Of a stretch of 64,000 nucleotides of DNA, positions 43,951-54,053 are shown one piece after another. Below the pieces are notes generated by a model. That model did no database searches, was not told the origin of the DNA, and saw nothing but the letters and a program-made list of their open reading frames with translations. The first letter of the stretch is position 1. The number at the start of each line of letters is the position of its first letter. Source of the DNA: Lojkania enalia (taxonomy: Eukaryota > Ascomycota > Dothideomycetes > Pleosporales); the NCBI GenBank assembly GCA_010094045.1, contig ML986741.1, positions 49,063-113,062 on the forward strand. Direction: 5' to 3'. The position numbers were made by a program, and so were the translations under genes.

Positions 43951-45801
43951 GGAGAGCGATTGTGGGGCTAAATAGGCAAAGAAAGTGGTATTTAATAGAG
44001 GTACCGATACAAACGACGGTCAATGGAATGGCCGGGAAACGATATCGATGTTTTGGTGTTGGAAAGTAAACGGAAAGACTAGAGTGAAGGAAATTCTTGA
44101 CATTGAGATGGAAGTTCCCGTGTTTTCCGTACATATGGACTTCCCACATCCAACCCAGATAGAAAGAGCGTTACTGTAAACTCTAAGCAAGAGCGCTCAA
44201 TACTTTGTAGGGTACTAGTAAGGCACTTCGGCAGCGTCGGATGTCTTTTCTGACCGGCCTTAACAACTAGTTGTAGGCCGCGGACTTTCCACCTCACAAT
44301 AAGTAGAAACGAGAATCAACTATTGTAATAACGATTTAGTTCTACATCCTGAAGCAGGTAAAGCCCGTTAGGATTGTTGATCGCTACATCATTAACTTCC
44401 TACGTCCGAACAAAGAAGGCATCTAAGCCCTTTTGAGACAGGTCACATGACGCCCCGAATTCCCACAAAACTCTTACACAGGTAGGGCTACGAACATCTT
44501 ATGGCATTCTGGCAACATTAGAGCAATCTTATATCAACTTTCTTTCTTACTCAACCGCCCTTGTCGACTACCCAGTTTAACGTTGACTGAGAATTAAGAT
44601 CCGATTATCATAATACCCAAATATCAATATCACTTCTCAAACCGGCAAAAGCCCTCCAAACTCATAGGACAATCATCTTCCGCATCAACCTTAGTCGCAC
44701 ATCCGTCATGTTGCATGCACGGCTCCGCAAAGGCCCTTCGCAAGCCGCAGGGTCTGGTGGTCTCGTCTCAATTAAGCACTTACGCGTAATTATGGTGCCG
44801 AAATACACCCCGAGCCACCAAAAGGGAGAGACACCTGCGCCCCCGGCAGGTCCCATCTGGTTAAGTCCCGGCACGAATGTCCCTATAGTCCACAATAATC
44901 GGCTACGTCAGTCACTTTACCCGAGATATACAATATACTCCACAGCATATCTAGGCTACACGACGATCGCGATTCGATCCCCGGGGCAAGTCCTGTTTTC
45001 GAGTGTTGTATTATTCTAGAAGGTAATAATATTCTGTACTATGGTAGGTGGAGGGGCTGTGCTTGTCGCATCTCCGTTTCACGAAACCCCCGTCACGAAA
45101 CAGAAACGGCCTGTCAAACAAGCTCGAAAAGGCGGGGACGGCATCAAAAGTGGACGAGGCTTGTCGTGAAATAGTGATAGCCATTTGGCAGGTGCTAACT
45201 AGTAAACGCTGTTGCTCATCAAAAGTGCCCCCTGTGTATGCCTCACGATTACTCGGCATCAGCAATCCATCAGCAACCTCGGAAACGTGCAGGTTTGTGG
45301 GCGTCGGTGGCTGGCTCAATAATACGAAACTTGCCCAGAAATCTCAAAAGTAGGATGCATGCATCTAGCGTCGGGTCAAACTGCCCCAATAAGCGCGGAT
45401 CCCGTCGATCATGAGATTTTAAAACAGGATTTCTCTACTTCATCATCTCGAGATTCGGAGAATTATTTTCAATTTGCGCAGAGGCGCATCTCCCTAATTA
45501 GGCTATCCAAACCGATTACGAACGTCCAAACAACCCAAAATCTCGGACTCCGAAGAAATGAAGTCCTGGACGCAAATATACGGTTTCTATCCCGCCTTCC
45601 TTTGCCTTGCATTGTGCGCAAATATACAAAAGTAGTTTATGCTGTGCTAATAACAATACGCCGTGTTCTCATGCTTGTGGTATCATAAATGCAATAACAC
45701 CGCTAAAATGCTGAGTGGGCAAAAACGCCAAAATACCTCCCTGATCCGATAATGCTGGTCCCAGAGAAATGCCGCCGAAGATGATAAAAAAAAAAGCTAA
45801 A
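43951..45801. other. intergenic region
   Basis: 1.85 kb, mainly AT-rich. Small frames are present, but none has splice sites or domains. A possible Pol III B-box-like string near 44973 lacks a matching A-box and cloverleaf. Confidence 0.5.
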
Positions 45802-46785
45802 TTAACTGCTGTCCTCGCTTGCTGTCGTGTCGCTTGTTGAAATCGAAGACGACTTGCCGGATGGGAGGGGACCTAGGGTCCACCTCCAATCTCGCCTTCG
45901 TTTGCGGCGTCCTGCAACTGGCGTCTCTGGGGCAGAATCGCTGTCTGATTCTGATTCTGATGAATCACGTTTGTCGCCGGCCCGGGGACCCTTTGGCGGA
46001 GGTGATCCTTCTAGTGACGAGAAAGCTAGAGAGCTGGACTGCTCAGAAGGCGAAGAAGGGGAGTCGGAGGATGACGATGCGGACGCAATGGAGTGCGAGA
46101 TCGCAGATTGTAGTATTTCCGAGGAATTGTCCGACTGAACGGAGGAGAGGGTGGACCCGGAGCTCACAGATGACTCAAGGTCAGAGTGCGCTAAGGTGTA
46201 TCTTGTAGTCTTAATCTCCTCTTCTAGTGGGGTGCGGAACGACACCTTCTTCTCCGCTGGGAAGAGTGGGCGTGCGGATACCATCTTTCTCGGTAGGATT
46301 GACCGCGCGGGGCTGTTGCTGAGGATGGAGGTGAGGTTGTGGGGCTGCTTGTATGGTATCGATATGGTTGCAGACTCGTTGGACGAGGCCGATGTGAGGG
46401 CAGACGAAAGCGTCGATGCTGAATTCGGTGTGGTCGAGCTCGCGGGTTCCTGGGGCTTGGAGAAGGAGCTGTCTATAGAGAGTCGGGGCTTCGCGGGACG
46501 GCCAAGGACTGGTGCGGCGGAGGAGGGTGCTTGGTATGCATTCGAGAAGGTGTTGCGTGCAGTGGGAGAGACAGCGCTCAGTGTCTCGAGGCGGAGACTG
46601 GAGCCTTTGCCAAACGTGCGCAGCTCCTGGGTGTTGATGGACAGTTTCGGGCGTTGGGGTGTAGCGGCGGGCTGCCGGGGTGGTAATATGGCGAGCGAGG
46701 TGGTCATGGTGGTGGGGGAGGCGAGCTGTTCACGGGACGGGGTGAATGACGGCGACATCGAATGTGATATAGCTGAAAGCATCAT
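45802..46785 (-). CDS. conserved Ser-rich fungal protein of unknown function
   Basis: Single exon, 327 residues from the first in-frame ATG at 46785; the frame stays open to 46986 but without an ATG. Order of features: a Ser/Pro N-terminus; LAILPPRQPAATPQRPKLSI followed by NTQELRTFGKGSSLRLETLS; a Ser-rich linker; AEKKVSFRTPLEEEIKTTRY followed by TLAHSDL; a long acidic Ser stretch; and a basic end PETPVAGRRKRRRDWRWTLG. The separate blocks with low-complexity spacers look like short conserved motifs in a disordered protein. GRRKRRR could be a nuclear localisation signal. The KKVSFRTPLEEE block resembles KVxF-type phosphatase-docking sequences, which is only a suggestion. Confidence 0.7.
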   Translation of the reverse strand: MMLSAISHSMSPSFTPSREQLASPTTMTTSLAILPPRQPAATPQRPKLSINTQELRTFGKGSSLRLETLSAVSPTARNTFSNAYQAPSSAAPVLGRPAKPRLSIDSSFSKPQEPASSTTPNSASTLSSALTSASSNESATISIPYKQPHNLTSILSNSPARSILPRKMVSARPLFPAEKKVSFRTPLEEEIKTTRYTLAHSDLESSVSSGSTLSSVQSDNSSEILQSAISHSIASASSSSDSPSSPSEQSSSLAFSSLEGSPPPKGPRAGDKRDSSESESDSDSAPETPVAGRRKRRRDWRWTLGPLPSGKSSSISTSDTTASEDSS

Positions 46786-47705
46786 GGGAGACGGAGGCCT
46801 GACGTGCGCGCAAGGGCCGTGACGGTGCCAGGTGCTAGGTGCTGTATTGGGCGGCGCAGGCGGGCTCAGATAAGTGTGGGTGAGGGGCCGTCTCGAGGTG
46901 CCTGTGGTCCTGTGGTCGTGTGGTCCTGGGTTCGTTCGTTCTCGTATTCCTCGAGCGGCTGCTGACGGAGGGGAGCCAGGGCTCAATCGGGGGTGCAGAG
47001 GCGCGATCAGCTGGAAGAGGCGCCGCGGGGGGTGGCAGCGAGGATATATAGGAGGGCGGTAGGTAAGTCCAAGGCGGCGGGCCCTACAAGACGGCGCATG
47101 GTTGGCTGCTGGAGGCTATTTTTCTGCAGCTTCAGATTCAACGTTAGGAGCCCACGGAGGAGCGTTTCTGGTGGGCAGGCTCTGGGCGCTGCTGGCTCAG
47201 GGAATTAGGGCTCCACGCAAGCGCCCCGGCAGCCAATCAGCTAAAAATGGTTCCATGCGCTATAAATGGCCGCTTTTCGCCACTCAGTGTCCTGCATCCG
47301 GCGCCTCGATCCTGCTGCGATCCGGCGCTATGCCCTTTGCGGCGTTAGGCGCTCCCTGCCCCGGTCCTCTCTTCCTGCGCGCTGCATGCCCGCATCGCAA
47401 CCTCGTTGCGGAAGAACAGCGCCATCAGCAGCAGCAGACTACTTCTACGCGCGGACTATTGCCAATACTATACTTTTGACGCGGAAGGGTGGAAGGGGGA
47501 GCTTCTGCGGCTGTTTGACAGCGCCGTTCCATCTGCCTGCCCGCTCTTCAGCGCTGTTTCAAACCCTTCTTCCTGTTTCCATGCCCATCCCATCCACCGC
47601 ATCTTCTGCCGCCGCCCTGTCGACCCCAGACAATTCACCGCTGGGCAGCCGCCGAGCGCCTAGCTAGTCTGCTGCTCTGCTGCAGCTCCAAGCGCTTTCA
47701 GAGTC
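46786..47705. promoter_or_regulatory. divergent intergenic region between the Ser-rich gene and the polymerase iota gene
   Basis: About 920 bp separate the two start codons. The interval is GC-rich, turning C/T-rich on the plus strand towards 47705. A CCAAT box is at 47231-47235 (GCCAATCAGC), and TATAAAT follows at 47261-47267. Frames at 47100-47660 overlap each other in all phases and are treated as leader sequence. Confidence 0.45.
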
Positions 47706-50533
47706 ATGGACCGCGCCGGCCGAAGGAAGAGGCTCATCCAACGGCAGCTCGACTCCGTCATCATTCACTTTGTACGTCCTAAGAGACCATTCTGGACGTC
47801 TTCTACAGTCAGCACGCTTCAGCGAGGGCATCCCTAACCGGACTCGCCGTGCAGCTCCGCCCTGCAGCCACGCCCGCTTGCTAACGTCTTGTGTGTTTCT
47901 CCCGCGTAGGACTACGTACGTTTGGCCATTCCCATCTACGCACTATTTCCGGTGTAGGTAGCTTACGCCTCGTGTCTAAGGACTGCTTTTACGCATCGGT
48001 AACTGAGGCCTTACCGAGCATAAACTGGTTGAAACTAATCCTATAGGTGCTTGAGAATGAGAACCCGGCCTTGCGTTCGTTGCCGCTGGCTGTGCAACAG
48101 AAACAAATCGTGGTGACTTGCAACTATGAAGCAAGACGACGAGTACGTGCCCCTTTCCCGTTGTCAGTGTATTGAGACTGAGGCGGACAAATTTTATGTC
48201 AGCCTTTGCCGCTGATGTTCTCCAGGGAGTCTCTAAGCTGCAGCTTATTAAAGAAGCGAAGAAGATTTGCCCCGATGTGGTAATTATACTCGGCGAAGAT
48301 CTCACGCGATTTAGGAATGCCTCAAAGGAGCTGTACGGCTTCCTCAAATCGTTTTCCTGGAATTCCAAGGTGGAACGATTAGGCTTCGACGAGGTAGGCC
48401 TTTGTTTTCTTTCCATTTCCTATCAGCAGACACATGTCTCAACACCGCCACTCGACGCTAGCATGCAACAGGACAAACCTGGGGCAAATGGATGTCGTAA
48501 TCTTTCCCTTTTCTTTTACACAAGATAAGGAGCTATTCCGCTTCAACACGTGCTATTGCCGCCTAAGTATGTTCCGTCACTACGCCACGAGCTGTGACTT
48601 TTCATAGGAGCCCGCAAACGCGCATTACGGTGCAAATACGAAGGCTTCCACCAAGAACAGCTCGATGTGAGCATTGAAAATTATCCGGGCAATGCTGCGT
48701 TACGGAATGTATCTTTCACTAAGAATCGGAGCGAACAATCATATCTTAAAAACTAGTTTGCACGCGACTTGTGCAGGATGCATCAATACTTTTTTTTTTT
48801 TTTTTATTGCAATGCGAATTAGAAACCATTCAGATCTCATTTCTTTTTCTATTTTCAGATTATTGAGTACAGAGGACAATTGTTGAATTGTAATTGGACA
48901 GGTATTTTTGGACGTGTCGGACATGATATCTCACAACGTTGCGCTATTGAACTTCAACGATCTCCCCAACTCATTCTTCTATCTCTCCAAAGATGATCCA
49001 ACAAGTGGGTTTGCATTCGACGCCTCCCAAGTGGCTGGCTATACATATCCAGAGTCACCGTCGAACGACGCGCAATTCGATCCGCTGCAGCTTAGATTAC
49101 GCCTAGGATCTCACCTGGCGCAGTACTTGCGCCACCAACTTGACTCACAAAAGAGCTATACTTGCACCGTGGGCATCTCCACGAACAAACTGTTGGCAAA
49201 GCTTGTCGGAAACCTGCATAAACCGAACAGTCAGACAACGCTATTGTCCTTTACGGCCGACCGTCATATTGGATTAGATGATACAAGTCCGAGGCTTTCC
49301 CCGGGTAAGACAATTCAGGAAAACGAGGCTGGCGTTGAGGTGTCGAAACACACACGAGGCCTTGAACCAACGTCATTGCACTTGGAACGCACTACATTAG
49401 CTCCTAATGAGTCCGATAATATTACTATATTTATGGACGGTCATGAAGTCGGTAAGATCCCGGGGATCGGATTTAAATTAGCCCAGAAAATCCGAGCCTA
49501 CGTCCTCCAGAGACCGCTAGAGGTTGATACCAGCCTTGTATATGGCGGAACAAGGGAGAAGGTGCTGGTCAGGGATGTGCGAACGATTCCTGGCATGGGC
49601 CCTGAAACGCTCGAACGAATCCTAGGTGGTGCAGGATCCCCGCGTGGCATCGGCGTCAGAATATGGGGTCTGCTCAACGGGTCTGACGACTCGGAGGTCA
49701 GCCAGGCTCGCGAAGTGCCCAAGCAGATTAGCATCGAGGATTCATATCTCCACCTCGATACGCTGGAGGAAGTAGTGAAAGAGCTGCGAATGCTTGCCAA
49801 AAGCCTGCTGAAGAGGATGCATGCCGACTTGCTTGAAGACGACGAAGATGAGGAGCAAGGCGGTGTGAAGGAACAATCTCTAGACTTCCTAGCGACGGAC
49901 GGTGCAAGGAAGAGGTGGCTGGCGTTTCCTAAAACGCTCAGGCTTTCGACACGGTTGCGGCCGCCACAGAATCCTAACGGCGGGCGGAATAGATCCTTTG
50001 CGAGGATATCGCGCTCGGCGCCACTGCCGAACTTTGTCTTCAACTTGCAGGAAAGCATCGAAGCAGTCTCTGAACGACTCGTAATGGAGACTATTATTCC
50101 TTTGTTTCGGCGGCTCCATCCTGAGAGGAGTGGGTGGGATTTGAGTTTGGTTAATGTTGCGGTTACGAATATGGTCGATGCAGCGGGTGAGAGGGGTGGT
50201 GCGGGGAGAGATATTTCAAAGATGTTCAAACGCCAGGACGATGTGCTCAAGGAATGGCGAGTCGTTGAGCTTGAAGCTGGACTCCATCTATCGGAGATAG
50301 AGGACAGAGGCATCGACTTTTCGAGCGAGAAATCCGCGGAAACGCAAGGAATAGAAAAGGGCGGTTCAGAAGATGTACCCACGTGGTCCCAGGAACAGAA
50401 TATTGCGGAGGATATGAATTGGGAGGCTGATGAGGGCGTTATGGATAATGCTTTTCGGTGTCATCGGTGTGGAGCTCTGATGCCGGCCTTTGCTATGGCG
50501 GCACATGAGCGGTGGCATGCGCTGGATAGTTGA
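47706..50533 (+). CDS. Y-family translesion DNA polymerase, iota type
   Basis: Exons 47706-47771, 47910-47915, 47981-47998, 48047-48142, 48226-48393 and 48902-50533 give 661 residues, all phase 0. Nuclear enzyme that in the family copies damaged templates. The palm motif is HFDYDCFYAS, where Asp23 is the first metal ligand; the acidic pair is FDE (Asp117, Glu118) before VFLDVSD. Between them, LPLAVQQKQIVVTCNYEARR and KLQLIKEAKKICPDVVIILG are iota-type fingers/palm sequence. The helix-hairpin-helix is VGKIPGIGFKLAQKIRAYV. A little-finger domain follows. The end carries Cys638-x2-Cys641-x11-His653-x3-His657, a UBZ-like ubiquitin-binding finger. Exons 2 and 3 are just 6 and 18 nt; exon 2 encodes Asp23-Tyr24. 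The last intron is unusually long (508 nt). Confidence 0.9.
48394..48901 (+). other. unusually long intron of the polymerase iota gene
   Basis: 508 nt against 42-183 nt for the other coding introns here. The flanks are donor GTAGGC and acceptor TTGGACAG, and joining them gives FDEVFLDVSD with no residue missing. It includes a 16-T run (48790-48805) and several internal GT/AG pairs, so stepwise removal or an embedded element is possible. Confidence 0.7.
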
Positions 50534-51061
50534 ATTGATACCCTGATGATGCAGCGATATCTTGGACAACTTTTAATTTTGCATAAAATTCTACTGTATT
50601 ACCGAAGTGGTTTGTTACTCCGTGTTTCTAATATTCCTTACCATGGCGTACGGTTTCAAACCATCAATACTCTATTGCGGTATTCGGCAATAATTAGTTG
50701 ATACCAATTTTTTAGTGGCTCATGCAGTAGAACATAATTCAACCTGAACTTTTTCAATTATTAGTGCTGGAATAATATATTGTTACGGAAAATTAACATG
50801 TTAGGGCTATTTCCCGAGTCGGCAAGCATCAATATTGAAGTTCGCAAGTGTATCCAGGATTGTCGAGATCCCCGGCAGTGCGATGCCCGATGAGGAAAGC
50901 CAGTACCGTTTCGTAGTTGTAGTCCTCGGCTCATTGTCGGCAAGCGCGCGCATGTGAACGATACAATTGACGTAGGGCGGGTGCGGCATCTATTGCATCA
51001 AACGAACTCTCCAATTCCTACAATGCCATCCATCCTCAATCCGTAAATCGTTGATAGCGCG
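50534..51061. promoter_or_regulatory. intergenic region: polymerase iota 3' flank and S1P lyase promoter
   Basis: 530 bp. The first half is AT-rich 3' flank; the second presumably carries the lyase promoter. A nearby ATG at 51024 leads to a stop within a few codons. Confidence 0.5.
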
Positions 51062-52881
51062 ATGCCGGGTTCCTCAAGGCTTCCTGTTAGTCTACGGGAC
51101 ACCTTTAATGCCCGGAAGACGATTGCGCGTAGGCAGCTTGTTGCCGTTAATCTAGACGTGTATGTTTCGCATACATTTTTCATCCTGAACAAGGACACGT
51201 CCATATACTAATTCATGAATGTAGTCTCCGCAACATCGTCTTTATCCTTTTTCTCCTGCGGTGGACGCGGAAGCTATTTTATCAGCTCAAGGGCCGCGGC
51301 ATCACCGGATCCGTCGCGGATGTATACCATTACACGCGCCGAGCGCTCTATGGCATATTCTTACGCCTCCCTGGCGTGCGCACAAAAGTGCAAACACAAG
51401 TTGCGGAATCGATTTTGAAACTAGAGAGGAAATTAGTTCCCTCGGGCCCCGGCGTTGAGAGAACGGTCACACTACCTCCGGAAGGATGGCCGGATGAGCG
51501 AGTCAGGAAAGCGTTGGTGGACCTTGAGGGGATGGAGCACACAAGATGGGAGGATGGAATGGTTAGCGGCGCTGTGTATCATGGCGGTGACGAACTCTTA
51601 AGATTGCAGACGGAAGCTTTCGGAAAGTTCACCGTTTCTAATCCTATCCACCCGGATGTGTTTCCCGGTGTCAGGAAGATGGAGGCTGAAGTCGTTGCTA
51701 TGGTATGACTGTGTTGTTGCGAATGATTTGAACCGTGGACTGACATTTTCTAGGTGTTGTCTCTGTTCAACGCGCCAGACGGGGCTTGTGGTGTCTCTAC
51801 GAGCGGCGGCACGGAATCGATCCTCATGGCCTGCTTGAGCGCAAGGCAAAAGGCATACCATGAGCGGGGCATCACGGAGCCAGAAATGATTCTTCCAGAG
51901 ACCGCTCATACTGCATTCCGCAAGGCTGGCGAATACTTTAAGATTAAGATCCACCTCGTGGCATGCAAGGCCCCGCAGTACAAGGTGCACCTCCCTTCAG
52001 TCTCACGACTTGTCAACCCAAACACAGTTCTTCTGGTTGGATCGGCTCCAAATTTCCCTCATGGAATCATTGACGACATTACCAGCCTTTCACGTATCGC
52101 TCACAAGAAGAAGATTCCACTCCATGTAGATTGTTGCCTGGGTTCTTTCCTTGTTCCACTACTATCAAAAGCAGGATTCGAGTCGGAGCCATTCGACTTT
52201 AAACTTAAAGGTGTGACGAGCATCAGCTGCGACACGCATAAGTACGGATTCGCGCCCAAAGGAAATAGCACGGTTTTATACCGTTCGGATGAATACCGGA
52301 AATACCAGTATTTTATCTCTGCAGATTGGCCTGGTGGTGTTTATGCTTCTCCCAGCATCGCAGGCTCCCGACCCGGCGCCCTGATTGCGGGATGCTGGGC
52401 AAGTCTCGTTAGGCAGGGTGAAAACGGTTATATCGATGCCTGTCATAAGATTGTGGGTTCTATGAAGAAGATTGAGGGCGCCATTCGAGAAAAACCCGAA
52501 TTGAATGCCGACCTCAAGATAGTTGGGCGGCCGCTTGTCTCGGTCGTTGCGTTCTTGTCGAACACGCTCGACATTTACGATATTGCAGACGGCATGGGCG
52601 AAAAAGGATGGCATCTCAATGCTTTGCAATCACCTCCGGCCATTCATATTGCTGTGACGTTACCGATTGTTGCGGCTGCTGATAAGCTGATTGCAGACTT
52701 GGTAGAAGTAACCGAGGAAGTCAGGGAAAAGGAGAGGAAGAGGATCGCGCAGGGTAAGGGTGCCAAGGGCGCAGTTAAAGGTGATACGGCGGCCTTGTAT
52801 GGAGTTGCGGGAAGCTTGCCGAACAAGTCTGTGGTGATGGATCTTGCAAAGGGGTTCTTGGACACGCTATACAAAGCATAA
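51062..52881 (+). CDS. DPL1: sphingosine-1-phosphate lyase
   Basis: PLP-dependent ER-membrane enzyme that splits phosphorylated sphingoid bases into a fatty aldehyde and phosphoethanolamine, the exit step of sphingolipid breakdown. Three exons, 51062-51159, 51225-51702 and 51754-52881, give 567 residues. A membrane segment near residues 36-46 ([11 protein letters not shown]) follows a short luminal-type N-terminus. Family motifs are [75 protein letters not shown] and HVDCCLGSF. The PLP lysine is Lys355 in [12 protein letters not shown]. The first intron's donor GTATGT leaves phase 2 and rebuilds LDVLRNIVF across the junction. It is convergent with the uL16m gene. Confidence 0.95.
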
Positions 52882-53023
52882 TTTATTATTGTCAAGAACG
52901 GATTGCTGATTCATCTTTGGCGGTACGCGGTATGTGCGTGATTTCACAGGGCGACCGAGATAATGGTGCAATTTTGACTTGTTCTACATATAAGTGTCTA
53001 CAACATAAATGGATATGATATGT

Positions 53024-53773
53024 CTAAGGTGATGCTGTAGGTAGTCTTGCTGCCGTGCGCTCCAAAGGTAATTTCTTCCTCGGTCTCTTCAAATCTGCTT
53101 CCGTGACCCCATTTATACCAACCTTTGTAATACCCATGACCGGGGGATCTCCTTTCCTCACAAATTCATACAGCCCAGGCAACTTGTTCCCTGCGAGTCT
53201 AAACGCATCTTTCACAACCTGCTCGTGCAGATCCCCTTTAATTTCAAATATAATCTTGCTGACAGCAACCCTACTCGCCCAATGATCGAAACTGCCCTTT
53301 CCCGTACCCATACGGCTCTCGTTACCGGAAGTGTAGACGCCAATATTGGCGGCAATACGATGGTAGAGTCGGAACTTCATGCCTCTCAGACGCTTCTTGA
53401 TGGTCTCCTCGGCGATGCGAAGTTGGGAGGCAGCAATGCGGCGGTCGTGGTCGCGCAGCCGCAGGCCGTAATCTCCCCAGATTACGGTAGTGCCGCGCAT
53501 GCTGCCACCCGTAGGGACGCGCGGACGACCTTTGCGCGATTTTCGGGACTCGCCAGTCTTGGGGGTGAGCCAGTCTAGGTGGCGGGACGTCGAGGAGAAG
53601 GGGCGGATGGAGGGTGCGAGGAACTGAGGGATGCATGGTTGTGGGAGGACTGAGGTATCAGTAGATGTTGCAGAACGCTGGGTAATGGGAATTTTACCTG
53701 GTAGTCGAGATGCAGAGAGCGACACCTGGCTCAATTGAGTCGCTAGACTCGACAATATCCTCGGTGGCGGCAT
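53024..53773 (-). CDS. mitochondrial ribosomal protein uL16m
   Basis: Likely complement(53024-53649, 53698-53773), 233 residues, close to yeast Mrpl16. The 48-nt intron (donor GTAAAA, acceptor CCTCAG) has no stop and is a multiple of three, so an unspliced 249-residue form would also read through. The N-terminus (MPPPRILSSLATQLSQVSLS to RPFSST) is presequence-like. The L16 core follows: RKSRKGRPRVPTGGSMRGTT, GDYGLRLRDHDRRIAASQL, RLRGMKFRLYHRIAANIGVY, SRMGTGKGSFDHWASRVAV and VKDAFRLAGNKLPGLYEFV. It is part of the mitochondrial large ribosomal subunit. The ATG at 53773 is preferred over a non-ATG extension to 53860. Divergent from RFC1. Confidence 0.9.
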   Translation of the reverse strand: MPPPRILSSLATQLSQVSLSASRLPGKIPITQRSATSTDTSVLPQPCIPQFLAPSIRPFSSTSRHLDWLTPKTGESRKSRKGRPRVPTGGSMRGTTVIWGDYGLRLRDHDRRIAASQLRIAEETIKKRLRGMKFRLYHRIAANIGVYTSGNESRMGTGKGSFDHWASRVAVSKIIFEIKGDLHEQVVKDAFRLAGNKLPGLYEFVRKGDPPVMGITKVGINGVTEADLKRPRKKLPLERTAARLPTASP

Positions 53774-54053
53774 GGTGTTGATGCCGTTCACGGGCCCCAA
53801 TGGCACTGCGGTTGGGAAGTTGAGATGATCTTTTGATGCCAAGCATGTGGGCCTGTACACGCCGTTCCGGTAAAAGCGCGGTCCCGTGACTAAGCGGTTT
53901 CGCGATTTCCGTCATCGACGCGTCGTGAGCGCACTATTCACTGTATCCGAGCGGTCCCTCTCTTCATCGTCTACTGCAACGAACACTACAATTGTTGCCA
54001 CCGTACACCACGAGTGTTTATCATATGTAAAGGGAGCAGGTGTATGACCAAGA
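53774..54053. promoter_or_regulatory. divergent promoter of uL16m and RFC1 with an MCB element
   Basis: 280 bp between the start codons. ACGCGT, the MluI cell-cycle box bound by the MBF complex at replication genes in yeasts, occurs at 53918-53923 inside the palindrome GACGCGTC, about 130 bp before the RFC1 ATG. This is the expected type and distance for an S-phase gene; use here is inference. Confidence 0.55.

Noticed and set aside
44960..45000. B-box-like GATTCGATCCCC suggesting a tRNA gene
   Set aside because: No A-box at the right distance and no acceptor or anticodon stem could be paired. A similar string near 38270 fails for the same reason.
45827..46822. Plus-strand ORFs opposite the conserved Ser-rich gene
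   Set aside because: Shadow frames; the minus strand shows discrete conserved-looking blocks and a basic end.
47101..47667. ORFs upstream of polymerase iota
   Set aside because: Three frames open at once in C-rich leader DNA, with no splice link to the polymerase ATG.
49498..50382. 294-codon minus-strand ORF within the polymerase iota gene
   Set aside because: Antisense to the long last exon, Ser-rich, no recognisable domain; the sense strand encodes family motifs.
53774..53860. N-terminal extension of the uL16m frame
   Set aside because: The extension lacks an ATG; the ATG at 53773 begins a good presequence.
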